From Ralstonia sp. SET104 (GTDB taxonomy: Bacteria; Pseudomonadota; Gammaproteobacteria; Burkholderiales; Burkholderiaceae): a stretch of 64,000 nt of DNA. Shown here in pieces: positions 35,931 through 43,487 of this stretch. The position numbers and the translations under genes were made by a program. The notes under the pieces were generated by a model, which was not told where the DNA came from, did no database searches, and worked only from the letters and a program-made list of their open reading frames with translations. Location of the stretch: NCBI RefSeq assembly GCF_003851545.1, contig NZ_BHVX01000014.1, forward strand, positions 80,925 through 144,924. Direction: 5' to 3'. Position 1 is the first letter of the stretch, and each line of letters opens with the position of its first letter.

Positions 35931-35947
35931 GTCTTTGAGTCTTTGAG
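35924..35947. repeat. TCTTTGAG three tandem copies across the stop codon
   Basis: Perfect copies at 35924-35931, 35932-35939 and 35940-35947, then a degenerate fourth. The TGA stop of the GGDEF-EAL gene (35928-35930) lies in the first. Copy-number change would alter only the downstream untranslated region. Confidence 0.8.
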
Positions 35948-35970
35948 CTTTTGATCTTTTCCAGGGCGCC

Positions 35971-36606
35971 CTAGAGTTGCAGGCCGTTGCTGACGACGTA
36001 CATCGTCAGCTCGGCGTTGTTGCGCAGCTTCATCTTTGAGAGCACGCGCCCCCGATACACGCTGACCGTCTTGACGCTGATCTGTAGCGCCTCGGCAATC
36101 TCGCCCAGCATGCGGCCGGAGCCGAGCATGCGCAGCGTCTGGAATTCGCGGTCGGAGAGGATGTCGTGGCGGGGCTTGTCCCAGTCGACGTTCAGGTTGT
36201 CGGCCAGCACTTCCACGAGGTCGGAAGGCAGGTATTTCTTGCCCTTGGAGATGGCGTTGACCGCCGCGAGCAATTGCGGCTGGCTGGCGTCCATCGGTAG
36301 GTAGCCGGCGGCGCCAGCCTTGAGCGCCCGCACGGCAAGCAGCGCTTCAGGGTGACGGCCCAATGCCAGCACGGCCACGCGCGCATGCTGCTGGCGCACG
36401 GTCTTGATGGTCTGGAATTCGTCACCGGTGGCCGATTCCACCGAGAAGAGCATGACGTCCCACTCGCGCTGGGTGAGCAGGTCGCTGTTGGCATCGCGCA
36501 GGTCCGGCACGGCCTCGATCTGGCGGGCCAGGCGCGAATCCTTGAGGATCTGGCGCAGGCCGATACGGGCAATATCGTGCGGTTCGACGATCAGGACATT
36601 GAGCAT
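35971..36606 (-). CDS. LuxR/NarL-type regulator with degenerate receiver domain
   Basis: 211 aa. Receiver-like residues 1-120: the acidic pair survives only in part (VEPHD), the phospho-acceptor is replaced (VMLFSVES where LLDL is normal), and the conserved Lys is Met (GYLPMDA). Residues about 145-205 are a LuxR helix-turn-helix (ILSDREFQTLRMLGSG, LQISVKTVSVYR). Phosphorylation is unlikely; it may act constitutively or by a different signal. It sits between the c-di-GMP enzyme and fliC, suggesting a flagellar or biofilm role. Second such regulator in the window. Confidence 0.87.
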   Translation of the reverse strand: MLNVLIVEPHDIARIGLRQILKDSRLARQIEAVPDLRDANSDLLTQREWDVMLFSVESATGDEFQTIKTVRQQHARVAVLALGRHPEALLAVRALKAGAAGYLPMDASQPQLLAAVNAISKGKKYLPSDLVEVLADNLNVDWDKPRHDILSDREFQTLRMLGSGRMLGEIAEALQISVKTVSVYRGRVLSKMKLRNNAELTMYVVSNGLQL

Positions 36607-36723
36607 GGTGGGTGTTGCTGGTCAAACAGGCTCAAGCGGGTTTGCCTCGAGCTCTTCTTTCCGCCGGCAGGCTTGGAGCCGTGCTGGCGGGCTTGCAACT
36701 CCCCATCTGTGCAATGTGTGGCG

Positions 36724-36737
36724 CTCTATATATAGAG
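36724..36737. promoter_or_regulatory. Perfect 14-bp AT-rich palindrome
   Basis: CTCTATATATAGAG is exactly self-complementary. It lies 118 bp upstream of the LuxR-type regulator start, in otherwise GC-rich DNA; a dimeric repressor or autoregulatory site is plausible. Confidence 0.45.
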
Positions 36738-36887
36738 GGACGCTGGCGCCTATGTACCGGTCGGACGAGTATAGCCGAGGGCCTGCCGGCCAAGAAGCAG
36801 GCGCATGGCCTCTTTTGGAGGAGTGCCGGATAACAGGCGACTGCAAGCCCAAACCGCCGCCGACGCACAAATTTGTCAAGGCGGCCC

Positions 36888-36914
36888 TAAACTTTTCTCA
36901 GCGGCCACCGATAA
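36888..36914 (+). promoter_or_regulatory. Sigma-28 (FliA) promoter of fliC
   Basis: TAAACTTT (36888-36895), 11 bp, ACCGATAA (36907-36914); one mismatch in each box. The best-conserved position CGATAA is intact. Confidence 0.92.
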
Positions 36915-37023
36915 CCTGAGTACAACGCAGACCTGATCCCCTTCAAGTTGCAGGTCACGTTGCTCGGCCTAGCCGGAATTAGCAAACACGGGCAACAAAC
37001 CATCGGGAAACTTAGGAGCCGTC

Positions 37024-37845
37024 ATGTCCCTCAGCCTTAATACCAACATCTCGTCGCTGCAAACGCAGCAGGCACTGACGCAGTCGCACTCTGCGCTGCA
37101 AACGTCGCTGCAACGCCTGTCCACCGGTCTGCGCGTGAACAGCGCCCAGGACGATGCCGCCGCCTACGCTGTGGCCAGCAGCCTGACCACCAAGCTGAAC
37201 TCGCAAACGCAAGGTATCCAGAACTCCAACCAGGCGCTGTCGTACCTGCAAACGGCCGACTCGTATCTGAATCAGGTTGAAAACAACCTGCAGCGCATGC
37301 GCCAACTGGCCGTGGAAGCCAACAACGGCGGTTTGTCGACCACCGACCAGGCCAACCTGGACAAGGAATACCAACAACTGGCCACGGCCAACAAGAACGT
37401 TGAAGCCAACGCCAACTACAACGGCGCCAAGCTGTTCGATGGCTCGGTAACGTCCACGACGTTCCAGTATGGCCAGAGCTCGGCGACTGACGTGGCCTCC
37501 GTTACCAACGCCAACCTGGCAAGCTTCGGCACGCTCACCGGCACGAGCGTGACGTCCACCGCCAATGCAACCGCAGCCCAGGCGGCCATCGACACCGACC
37601 TGACCAACCTGAAGTCGGCCCGTGCCAGCCTGGGTGCCCAGCAAAGCGGTCTGAACTCGACCATCAACACGCTGACCTCGTCGAACACCGCTCTGGCAGC
37701 AGCCAAGTCGGCCATGATCGACACGGACTACGCAGCGGAAACGGCGAACATGACGCGCCAGAACATTCTGCAGCAAGCCGGTACGGCGATGCTGGCGCAG
37801 GCCAACTCGGCACCGAACAGCATCCTGAGCCTGCTGAAGGGTTAA
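37024..37845 (+). CDS. fliC: FliC, flagellin
   Basis: 273 aa, a short flagellin with only D0/D1 and a small variable middle. N-terminal MSLSLNTNISSLQTQQAL and LQRLSTGLRVNSAQDDAA in part, C-terminal AETANMTRQNILQQAGTAML in part. Exported via the FliS chaperone and polymerised into the filament. TAGGAG ribosome site. The reduced D2/D3 and the adjacent sugar genes fit a glycosylated filament, but glycosylation sites cannot be read from sequence. Confidence 0.96.
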   Translation: MSLSLNTNISSLQTQQALTQSHSALQTSLQRLSTGLRVNSAQDDAAAYAVASSLTTKLNSQTQGIQNSNQALSYLQTADSYLNQVENNLQRMRQLAVEANNGGLSTTDQANLDKEYQQLATANKNVEANANYNGAKLFDGSVTSTTFQYGQSSATDVASVTNANLASFGTLTGTSVTSTANATAAQAAIDTDLTNLKSARASLGAQQSGLNSTINTLTSSNTALAAAKSAMIDTDYAAETANMTRQNILQQAGTAMLAQANSAPNSILSLLKG

Positions 37846-37890
37846 TCAGTAGGTTGATGCAGCCCCAGCCGCCTGGCGGCCGGGGCGAAG

Positions 37891-37924
37891 GCCGGCGCTC
37901 CATCGGGGCGCCGGTCTTTTTTTT
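37891..37924 (+). terminator. Rho-independent terminator of fliC
   Basis: Strong 10-bp GC stem (37892-37901 with 37905-37914, one G-T pair) followed by a run of T interrupted by one C (37915-37924). Confidence 0.92.
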
Positions 37925-37961
37925 GTGGCCTTCGCATGGTGATGTGCCGGCTGACACGCCC

Positions 37962-37988
37962 TAAAGAAATGGCGGACGCTGCCGTTGT
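37962..37988 (+). promoter_or_regulatory. Sigma-28 (FliA) promoter of fliDST
   Basis: TAAAGAAA (37962-37969), 11 bp, GCCGTTGT (37981-37988); spacing exact, four mismatches outside the invariant TAAA and GCCG cores. 43 bp upstream of fliD. Confidence 0.8.
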
Positions 37989-38031
37989 GTAGAAAGACTC
38001 CCGCCGGCGCAGACGCTCACCAGATCCGATC

Positions 38032-40074
38032 ATGGCGACTACCACCTCCACGACCACCAACTACGTTCCGCCGATCTCGATCCCCGGTATCGGAACGAGC
38101 ATTGATGTCAATACGCTGGTTTCCAGCCTCATGAAGGTGGAAAGCCAGCCGCTGACACTGCTGCAAAATCGACAGAGCTCCTACCAGGCGCAGCTCTCGG
38201 CCGTGGGCTCGCTCAAGAGCGCGCTGTCGACGTTCCAGACCGCGCTGTCGAATCTGACCAGCCCGTCGAATTACAGCGCCATGAAGGCGAGCGGCTATGA
38301 CGCAACGGTGCTGAGCGCGACGGCCAGCGGCACGGCCAAGGCGGGTTCGTATGCCGTGAATGTGACGCAGCTCGCGCAATCTCAGGTGCTGGCTGCGCAG
38401 GGGCAGACGTCCAGCACGGCCGCCATTGGCGGCGGCGCATCGACCACGATTTCGTTCTCGTTCGGCACGGTGTCGGGCGGCACGTTCGCCAACGGTAAAT
38501 ACACCGGCGCCACGTTCACGCAGAACGGCAACCTGCCGGGTGGCTCGGTCACCATCAATTCATCCAACAACACGCTGTCGGGCATCCGGGACGCGATCAA
38601 CGCGGCCAACGTGGGCGTGTCGGCCAGCATCGTCAACGATGGGAGTGGCACGCCGTACCGGCTGGTGCTGACTTCCACCGCGGGCGGGGCTAATTCGGAG
38701 ATGAAGGTCACGGTCTCGGGTGACGCGACGCTGCAATCGCTGCTTGCGAACGATCCGGCCGGCACGCAAAACATGACCGAGACGACCACGGGCCAGAACG
38801 CCCTGGCCACCGTCAACGGCATTGCCGTGCAGAGCGCGACCAACACGCTGTCAAATGTGGTGGACGGCATGACGTTTACGCTGGCCAAAACGGGCAGCAC
38901 CACCGTGACGGTGGCCAACGACCCGACCGCCACGACCACCGCCATCAATAACTTCGTTAGCGGCTACAACGCGCTGCGCACGCAACTGAATGCGCTGACC
39001 AAAATCGACACCGGTAACAGCGCCAACAATGGCCCGTTTGCTGGCGATGTCAGCACCAAGGCACTGATCAGTCAGGTCTCCAGCGTGCTGACGCAGGCCA
39101 TCGGTACGGGCACCTACACGTCGCTGGCCAGCATTGGCGTGAACCTGCAGCCGACCGACGGAACGCTCGCGGTGAACAGCACCCAGCTTGCGGCAGCCAT
39201 TGCCGCGAACCCCACGCAAGTGACCGGCTTGCTTGCCGCAACCGGTACGGCAACGGATTCCCTGGTCAGCGTGCCGTCCTTCTCGAACACCACGCAAGCC
39301 GGCACGTACGCCGTCAACGTGACACAACTGGCGACGCAGGCCACGCTCACGGGTTCGGCGGCGGCCAACACGACCATCACGGCGGGGACGAACGACACGC
39401 TGGCCTTCAATATCAGCGGCATTGCCGTCAACATCACCTTGGCGGCCGGTACCTACAGCGCTTCGAGCCTGGCCGCGCAAGTCCAGAGCCGACTCAACGC
39501 TTCCACCGCCTTGCAGAACGCGAAGATCACCGCGTCGGTCGCGGCCAATGGCGGCGGTGTGATGACCATCACCGACAACCAGTTCGGTTCGGTGTCGGCG
39601 CTGTCGGTGTCGGGCAACGGGGCGTCGTCGCTCATGGGCGCGGCCCCCACCGCAGTGGCGGGCAAGGATGTGCAGGGCACCATCAACGGCGTTGCCGCCA
39701 CCAGTTCGGGCCAGAACCTGTACGGCGCCACCGGCACGGCGGTCGATGGCCTGACCGTGCAGGTGAACGGCGGCGCGCTGGGCGCTCGCGGTACGGTCAC
39801 GGTGCAGCGCGGCTATGCCGCTCAGCTCAATACCGTGATGACCAACCTGCTGTCGACCAGCGGCATGGTCCAGAACGAGACCGACGCGATCAACAGCTCG
39901 CTCAGTTCGCTCGCAAACCAGATCAGCGCCATGCAGACGCGCCTGAACAACAAGCAGGCGCTGTACTACACGCAGTTCAATGCACTGTCGGCGCTGGTGG
40001 CCAGCATGACGAACACCAGCAACTACCTGACCACGCAGCTCGCGGCGCTCCAGAACCAGTCCAAGAGCAGCTAA
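38032..40074 (+). CDS. fliD: FliD, filament cap protein
   Basis: 680 aa, longer than the enterobacterial form (about 465). N-terminal ISIPGIGTSIDVNTLVSSLM in part, and the FliD_C domain; two FliD-type YAVNVTQLAxxQ segments (about 105-120 and 425-440) suggest an internal duplication of the N-terminal region. The C-terminal helix (about 620-675) ends the capping protein. Serves as filament cap and often as adhesin. 187 bp after fliC. Confidence 0.93.
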   Translation: MATTTSTTTNYVPPISIPGIGTSIDVNTLVSSLMKVESQPLTLLQNRQSSYQAQLSAVGSLKSALSTFQTALSNLTSPSNYSAMKASGYDATVLSATASGTAKAGSYAVNVTQLAQSQVLAAQGQTSSTAAIGGGASTTISFSFGTVSGGTFANGKYTGATFTQNGNLPGGSVTINSSNNTLSGIRDAINAANVGVSASIVNDGSGTPYRLVLTSTAGGANSEMKVTVSGDATLQSLLANDPAGTQNMTETTTGQNALATVNGIAVQSATNTLSNVVDGMTFTLAKTGSTTVTVANDPTATTTAINNFVSGYNALRTQLNALTKIDTGNSANNGPFAGDVSTKALISQVSSVLTQAIGTGTYTSLASIGVNLQPTDGTLAVNSTQLAAAIAANPTQVTGLLAATGTATDSLVSVPSFSNTTQAGTYAVNVTQLATQATLTGSAAANTTITAGTNDTLAFNISGIAVNITLAAGTYSASSLAAQVQSRLNASTALQNAKITASVAANGGGVMTITDNQFGSVSALSVSGNGASSLMGAAPTAVAGKDVQGTINGVAATSSGQNLYGATGTAVDGLTVQVNGGALGARGTVTVQRGYAAQLNTVMTNLLSTSGMVQNETDAINSSLSSLANQISAMQTRLNNKQALYYTQFNALSALVASMTNTSNYLTTQLAALQNQSKSS

Positions 40075-40126
40075 GCCAGGATCGAAGCACCACCGATAAC
40101 AAGATCACACAGCGAGGACTTTTCCC

Positions 40127-40555
40127 ATGTACGCAGCACGCCGCGCCATTGGTGCCTACGCACAAGTCGGCATCGAGACGTCTGTGGTAGATGCCAACCC
40201 GCACCGGCTGATCGCCATGCTGTTCGATGGTGCACGCGCCGCCATCAAGCTGGCCGCTGCCTCCATCCAGCGTGGGGACGTGTTCGCCAAGCTGCGCGCA
40301 ATCGAGAAGGCCATGTCGATCATTGGCCAGGGGCTGCAGGCCAGCCTCGATCACGAGCGCGGCGGCGACATCGCTGTGCAATTGAACAATCTGTATGACT
40401 ACATGCTGCGCCGCCTGCTGGTGGCCAACAGCAACAACGATCTGACGATCCTCGCAGAGGTGGACGGTTTGCTCGCGCCGCTGCAGGATGCGTGGCTCGC
40501 CATTGGCCAGACGGGCGCCGCCGTGGCGAACCACCACCTGAGCGTTGTGGGCTGA
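40127..40555 (+). CDS. fliS: FliS, flagellin export chaperone
   Basis: 142 aa. Helical FliS fold with YAQVGIETSVVDANPHRLIAMLFDGA in part, the signature. Binds the FliC C-terminus and prevents polymerisation in the cytoplasm. In the fliDST unit. Confidence 0.95.
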   Translation: MYAARRAIGAYAQVGIETSVVDANPHRLIAMLFDGARAAIKLAAASIQRGDVFAKLRAIEKAMSIIGQGLQASLDHERGGDIAVQLNNLYDYMLRRLLVANSNNDLTILAEVDGLLAPLQDAWLAIGQTGAAVANHHLSVVG

Positions 40556-40622
40556 TTGCCTGGCTGTTTGTAGTGAAGCAATGAAGCAACCTTTGACTGA
40601 ATTCGGCCCAACTGGAGCCAAT

Positions 40623-40979
40623 ATGCACCGCAACATCCCGATCAAGGACGGCGAAAGTCTGTTCACCTGCTACGAAGCCATCGCACGTCTGACCGCTGAA
40701 ATGGTCGCTGCGGCGGAAGTGGGTAACTGGGAAGTGGTCAGTACGCTCGAACGCGAAAGCGCCGCTTATGTAGACGCGCTGCGCCGTTCCGAGCCGCATC
40801 CGCAACTCTCGCGCGAAGATGTGGAGCGCAAGCGCACGCTGCTCGTGCGCATTCTGGAAGACGACGCCCGCGTGCGCGCCATGGTGTATCCGCGCCTGAA
40901 CCGCTTGCAAAAGCGTATCGACACGGCACGCCGCGCCACCGCCGCAAGCAACGCTTACGGCAGCATGGCGCGCTATTGA
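40623..40979 (+). CDS. fliT: FliT, FliD export chaperone
   Basis: 118 aa from ATG 40623, which has GGAG 5 bp upstream; ATG 40581 would add 14 residues. Small helical protein with FliT-like LTAEMVAAAEVGNWEVVSTLE in part and a C-terminal Arg-rich helix. In known systems binds FliD and inhibits FlhDC. Its end overlaps the convergent glycosyltransferase by 7 bp. Confidence 0.82.
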   Translation: MHRNIPIKDGESLFTCYEAIARLTAEMVAAAEVGNWEVVSTLERESAAYVDALRRSEPHPQLSREDVERKRTLLVRILEDDARVRAMVYPRLNRLQKRIDTARRATAASNAYGSMARY

Positions 40980-42058
40980 GACGAGGCGTCCTGCAATTGT
41001 TTTGACAGCGTCAGATAGTGCTCGGACTTGCGTGCGAGCGCATGGCTTTGCATCTGGTACACGATCGCCAGTTGCTGAGCCGCGAGAAAGCTGCCCCGGC
41101 CGATGACGCTGCCGTCCATCTCGGGCTGATCGCCGATCTGCAGACAACGGTTGAACACCTGCTCCGCCAGCGGTAGCCAGCGTGCGCCCGCCTCGTCGGG
41201 GTGCTTGGCCGCCGCATCCAGCAAGACCAATCCCAGCGCAAAGCACAGATCCGGAAAGTCGGGCCAGGTGTTGATGGCGGTATCCGCCTGCGTCAGGGCT
41301 TCGTCCATCCGGCCTGCCTTGCCGAGGCTGTACACATACCGTAGCGCGAGGTTGCGGCGATACGGCGCATCCTGCGGGGCCAGGCTGAAGGCACGGGCGT
41401 AGTAGTTCGTGGCCTTTGCGTAGTCTTCGTGATGCAGTTCGGTTTCTTTGCCGAGCTGGTACAGCACATACGGATCGTCCGGCCGATGTGCGAGTTCGCC
41501 GAGCAGCAATTGCGTATTGCGCTCGCCTTTCTTTTGCATCCTGGCTTCGGTGTAGCCGTCATGGCGCACCACGATCGGCACGCGTGCCGCCGGCAATGAC
41601 GAGACCGGCTGCTCATGAATGCGCCCCGTGTAATGCACGCCACGCGGCAGCACACGCGGAATCCACGCAATCAGCCGGCTGGCGGATTCGGTCGCGCTGT
41701 CGGTATCGTTCTTGACGCAAACCACGCCGACTGCCGGGTTTGCACCGATCAGCGTGCGCAGATGTTCGCCGCCGCTTTCCAGCCATTCGTCTGCGTCGAG
41801 GATGAGGTTCCAGTCGGCATTGGCCGCCTGCAGTGCGGTGTTGCGCGCGGCAGAGAAATCGTTCGTCCACACCATGTGGCTGACGAGCGCGCCGCACGAC
41901 TCGGCAATGGCCGCGGTGTCGTCAGTGGACCCTGTATCGAGCACCACCATGCGATCGACAAACGGCTTGGCGCTGAGCAGGCAGCGCGCAATGCTGGCGG
42001 ATTCATTGCGGGCGATGACAACCAACGCCAGATCGGCACAAGCAGATGGCGTGTTCAT
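40973..42058 (-). CDS. GT2-family glycosyltransferase with C-terminal TPR, flagellin-type (copy A)
   Basis: 361 aa. N-terminal GT-A fold: LALVVIARNESASIARCL, VLDTGSTDDTAAIA, and the metal-binding DADEW (about residues 91-95). The C-terminal half has TPR-like helices (LGKETELHHEDYAKATNYYARAF in part). Such GT2-TPR enzymes near fliC glycosylate flagellin Ser/Thr in several bacteria. Its ATG overlaps the ohrR stop (ATGA), so it is expressed with ohr-ohrR. Closely related to the gene at 51608-52726. Confidence 0.85.
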   Translation of the reverse strand: MNTPSACADLALVVIARNESASIARCLLSAKPFVDRMVVLDTGSTDDTAAIAESCGALVSHMVWTNDFSAARNTALQAANADWNLILDADEWLESGGEHLRTLIGANPAVGVVCVKNDTDSATESASRLIAWIPRVLPRGVHYTGRIHEQPVSSLPAARVPIVVRHDGYTEARMQKKGERNTQLLLGELAHRPDDPYVLYQLGKETELHHEDYAKATNYYARAFSLAPQDAPYRRNLALRYVYSLGKAGRMDEALTQADTAINTWPDFPDLCFALGLVLLDAAAKHPDEAGARWLPLAEQVFNRCLQIGDQPEMDGSVIGRGSFLAAQQLAIVYQMQSHALARKSEHYLTLSKQLQDASSQ

Positions 42059-42498
42059 TCGCGGTCGTCCGCCGTGGCGAGTGCGTCAAGCAGCTTGCGC
42101 AGCACATTGCGCGTGGCGCCAATCTCATCGAGTTCCAGTGGAATCTTGCAGGCAAGCGCTTCGGGCACCTTGGCGGCACGCTCGCGCAGTGCGCGGCCGG
42201 CATCAGACAATTCGATGACGACGCGGCGCTGGTCATCGGGGTCGCGCGTGCGGGTGACGAGGCCTTGTTCTTCCAGGCGTTTAAGCAGTGGCGTGAGCGT
42301 GCCGGTATCGAGATACAGCGTGCGGCCGAGATCACCCACGGCACACGGCGCCTGTTGCCAGCACGCCAGCATCACCAGGTATTGCGGATAAGTCAGGCCC
42401 AGTTCATCCAGCAGTGGGCGGTAGAGGCGCGTCAGCAGGTGGCCGGCGGCATACAGAGGAAAGCAAAGCTGCTGATCGAGCGCCAGCACGTCGTTCAC
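42055..42498 (-). CDS. ohrR: OhrR, organic-peroxide-sensing MarR repressor
   Basis: 147 aa from GTG 42498, which has a GGGAG site 6 bp upstream; the open frame extends to 42546. MarR winged helix (about 55-110). The peroxide-sensing Cys is in LDQQLCFPLYAA (about residue 13), the conserved OhrR position. Represses ohr through the operator at 43063-43086. Downstream of ohr; overlaps the glycosyltransferase. Confidence 0.93.
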   Translation of the reverse strand: MNDVLALDQQLCFPLYAAGHLLTRLYRPLLDELGLTYPQYLVMLACWQQAPCAVGDLGRTLYLDTGTLTPLLKRLEEQGLVTRTRDPDDQRRVVIELSDAGRALRERAAKVPEALACKIPLELDEIGATRNVLRKLLDALATADDRE

Positions 42499-42561
42499 GG
42501 AAAACTCCCGGGGAACGGTCTGGCGCTCGTGCGGCGAATGCCGCAACGGCCCAAAAAAGGC

Positions 42562-42984
42562 TCAGCGCGTGACCGTGTTCAATTGGACGTCAATATTGCC
42601 ACGGACGGCATGCGAATAGGGGCATACGCCATGCGCGGCAGCCACAAGCGCTTCCGCCGTTGCCTGGTCGACGCCCCCCAAGGTGGCGGCCAGCGACACC
42701 GTGAGCGCAAATCCGCCGTCATCGCGCGGGCCAATGCCGACCGTGGCCACGACTGACGTCGACGCCAGCTTGATCTGCTTGCCGCGTGCAACATGCAGCA
42801 CAGCGTTTTCAAAACAGGCGGCATAACCGGCGGCAAACAGTTGTTCCGGGTTGGTGGCCGCACCGCCCGCGCCGCCGAGTTCGCGCGGCAGCGAGAGGGG
42901 CAGATCGAGCGTGCCATCGGCGCTGCGAATATGGCCGGCACGGCCGCCTTCTGCGGTGACTTGGGTCTGGTAGAGCGTCTTCAT
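42562..42984 (-). CDS. ohr: Ohr, organic hydroperoxide reductase
   Basis: 140 aa. Both catalytic cysteines are visible: ACFENAV (about residue 59) and VCPYSHAV (about 124). Reduces organic and lipid hydroperoxides with lipoylated partners. ATG 42984 begins MKTLYQTQV, the standard N-terminus. First gene of ohr-ohrR-GT2, under OhrR control. Confidence 0.95.
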   Translation of the reverse strand: MKTLYQTQVTAEGGRAGHIRSADGTLDLPLSLPRELGGAGGAATNPEQLFAAGYAACFENAVLHVARGKQIKLASTSVVATVGIGPRDDGGFALTVSLAATLGGVDQATAEALVAAAHGVCPYSHAVRGNIDVQLNTVTR

Positions 42985-43062
42985 GGTCGGGTTCACTTAT
43001 TTGGGAAGGGAAACCCGGTCGGCGACATGTCGGCCGGGGGATCGATCTTAAATCGATGACGC

Positions 43063-43086
43063 AATTATATTGTGTGCAATATAAAT
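43063..43086 (-). promoter_or_regulatory. OhrR operator over the ohr promoter
   Basis: TTATATTG (43065-43072) and CAATATAA (43077-43084) are perfect arms around TGTG; with the flanking bases the arms are 10 bp with one mismatch. AT-rich and about 80 bp upstream of ohr, as for known OhrR operators. No separate -10 box assigned. Confidence 0.8.
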
Positions 43087-43145
43087 AGCAAGGGTCGCCG
43101 GAAGCTCTTTTCCGCAACGAGGGAAAAGGGCGGAAGAGCGTGATG

Positions 43146-43475
43146 TCAGATCGACATGCTCATGATGCTTTGGTATGCCGAGACCAACTTGTTGCGCACC
43201 TGCACGGCGGTCTGCATGTCGATATTGGCCTTTTGCAGCGAAAGCATCACGTCGTGCAGGTCGACGTCGTTGTTGCCCATTTCAAAGCTGCGCGAGATGG
43301 TTTCGGCCTTTTGCTGCGAGGCGTCAACACGATCCAGCGATGACTTAAGCACGAAGCCGAAGTCAACACTGGGTTTGCCGGCATTGCCGCTGGCGGTGCT
43401 GCCACCAACGGCGGAGGACGGTGCCAGCACGCTGTTCATCAGCGAGACCACGGAGTTGGCGTTGGAGAGATCCAT
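43146..43475 (-). CDS. fliE: FliE, hook-basal body adaptor (copy 1, at the end of the sugar operon)
   Basis: 109 aa, complete. FLKSSLDRVDASQQKAETISR-type core in part and the MLSLQKANIDMQTAVQVRNK helix in part. Nearly identical to the copy at 52835-53170; most differences fall in the N-terminal Ser/Gly loop. It begins 12 bp after the glycosyltransferase at 43488 and lacks a good ribosome site, unlike the other copy. FliE links the MS ring to the rod. Whether this copy is used is unknown. Confidence 0.93.
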   Translation of the reverse strand: MDLSNANSVVSLMNSVLAPSSAVGGSTASGNAGKPSVDFGFVLKSSLDRVDASQQKAETISRSFEMGNNDVDLHDVMLSLQKANIDMQTAVQVRNKLVSAYQSIMSMSI

Positions 43476-43487
43476 GTGGGATGTGAC

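Larger units (their letters stand above)
36607..37023. other. 417-bp region upstream of fliC
   Basis: Contains a perfect 14-bp palindrome (36724-36737) on the regulator side and the fliC sigma-28 promoter (36888-36914), leaving a leader of about 100 nt. No gene supported. Confidence 0.7.
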
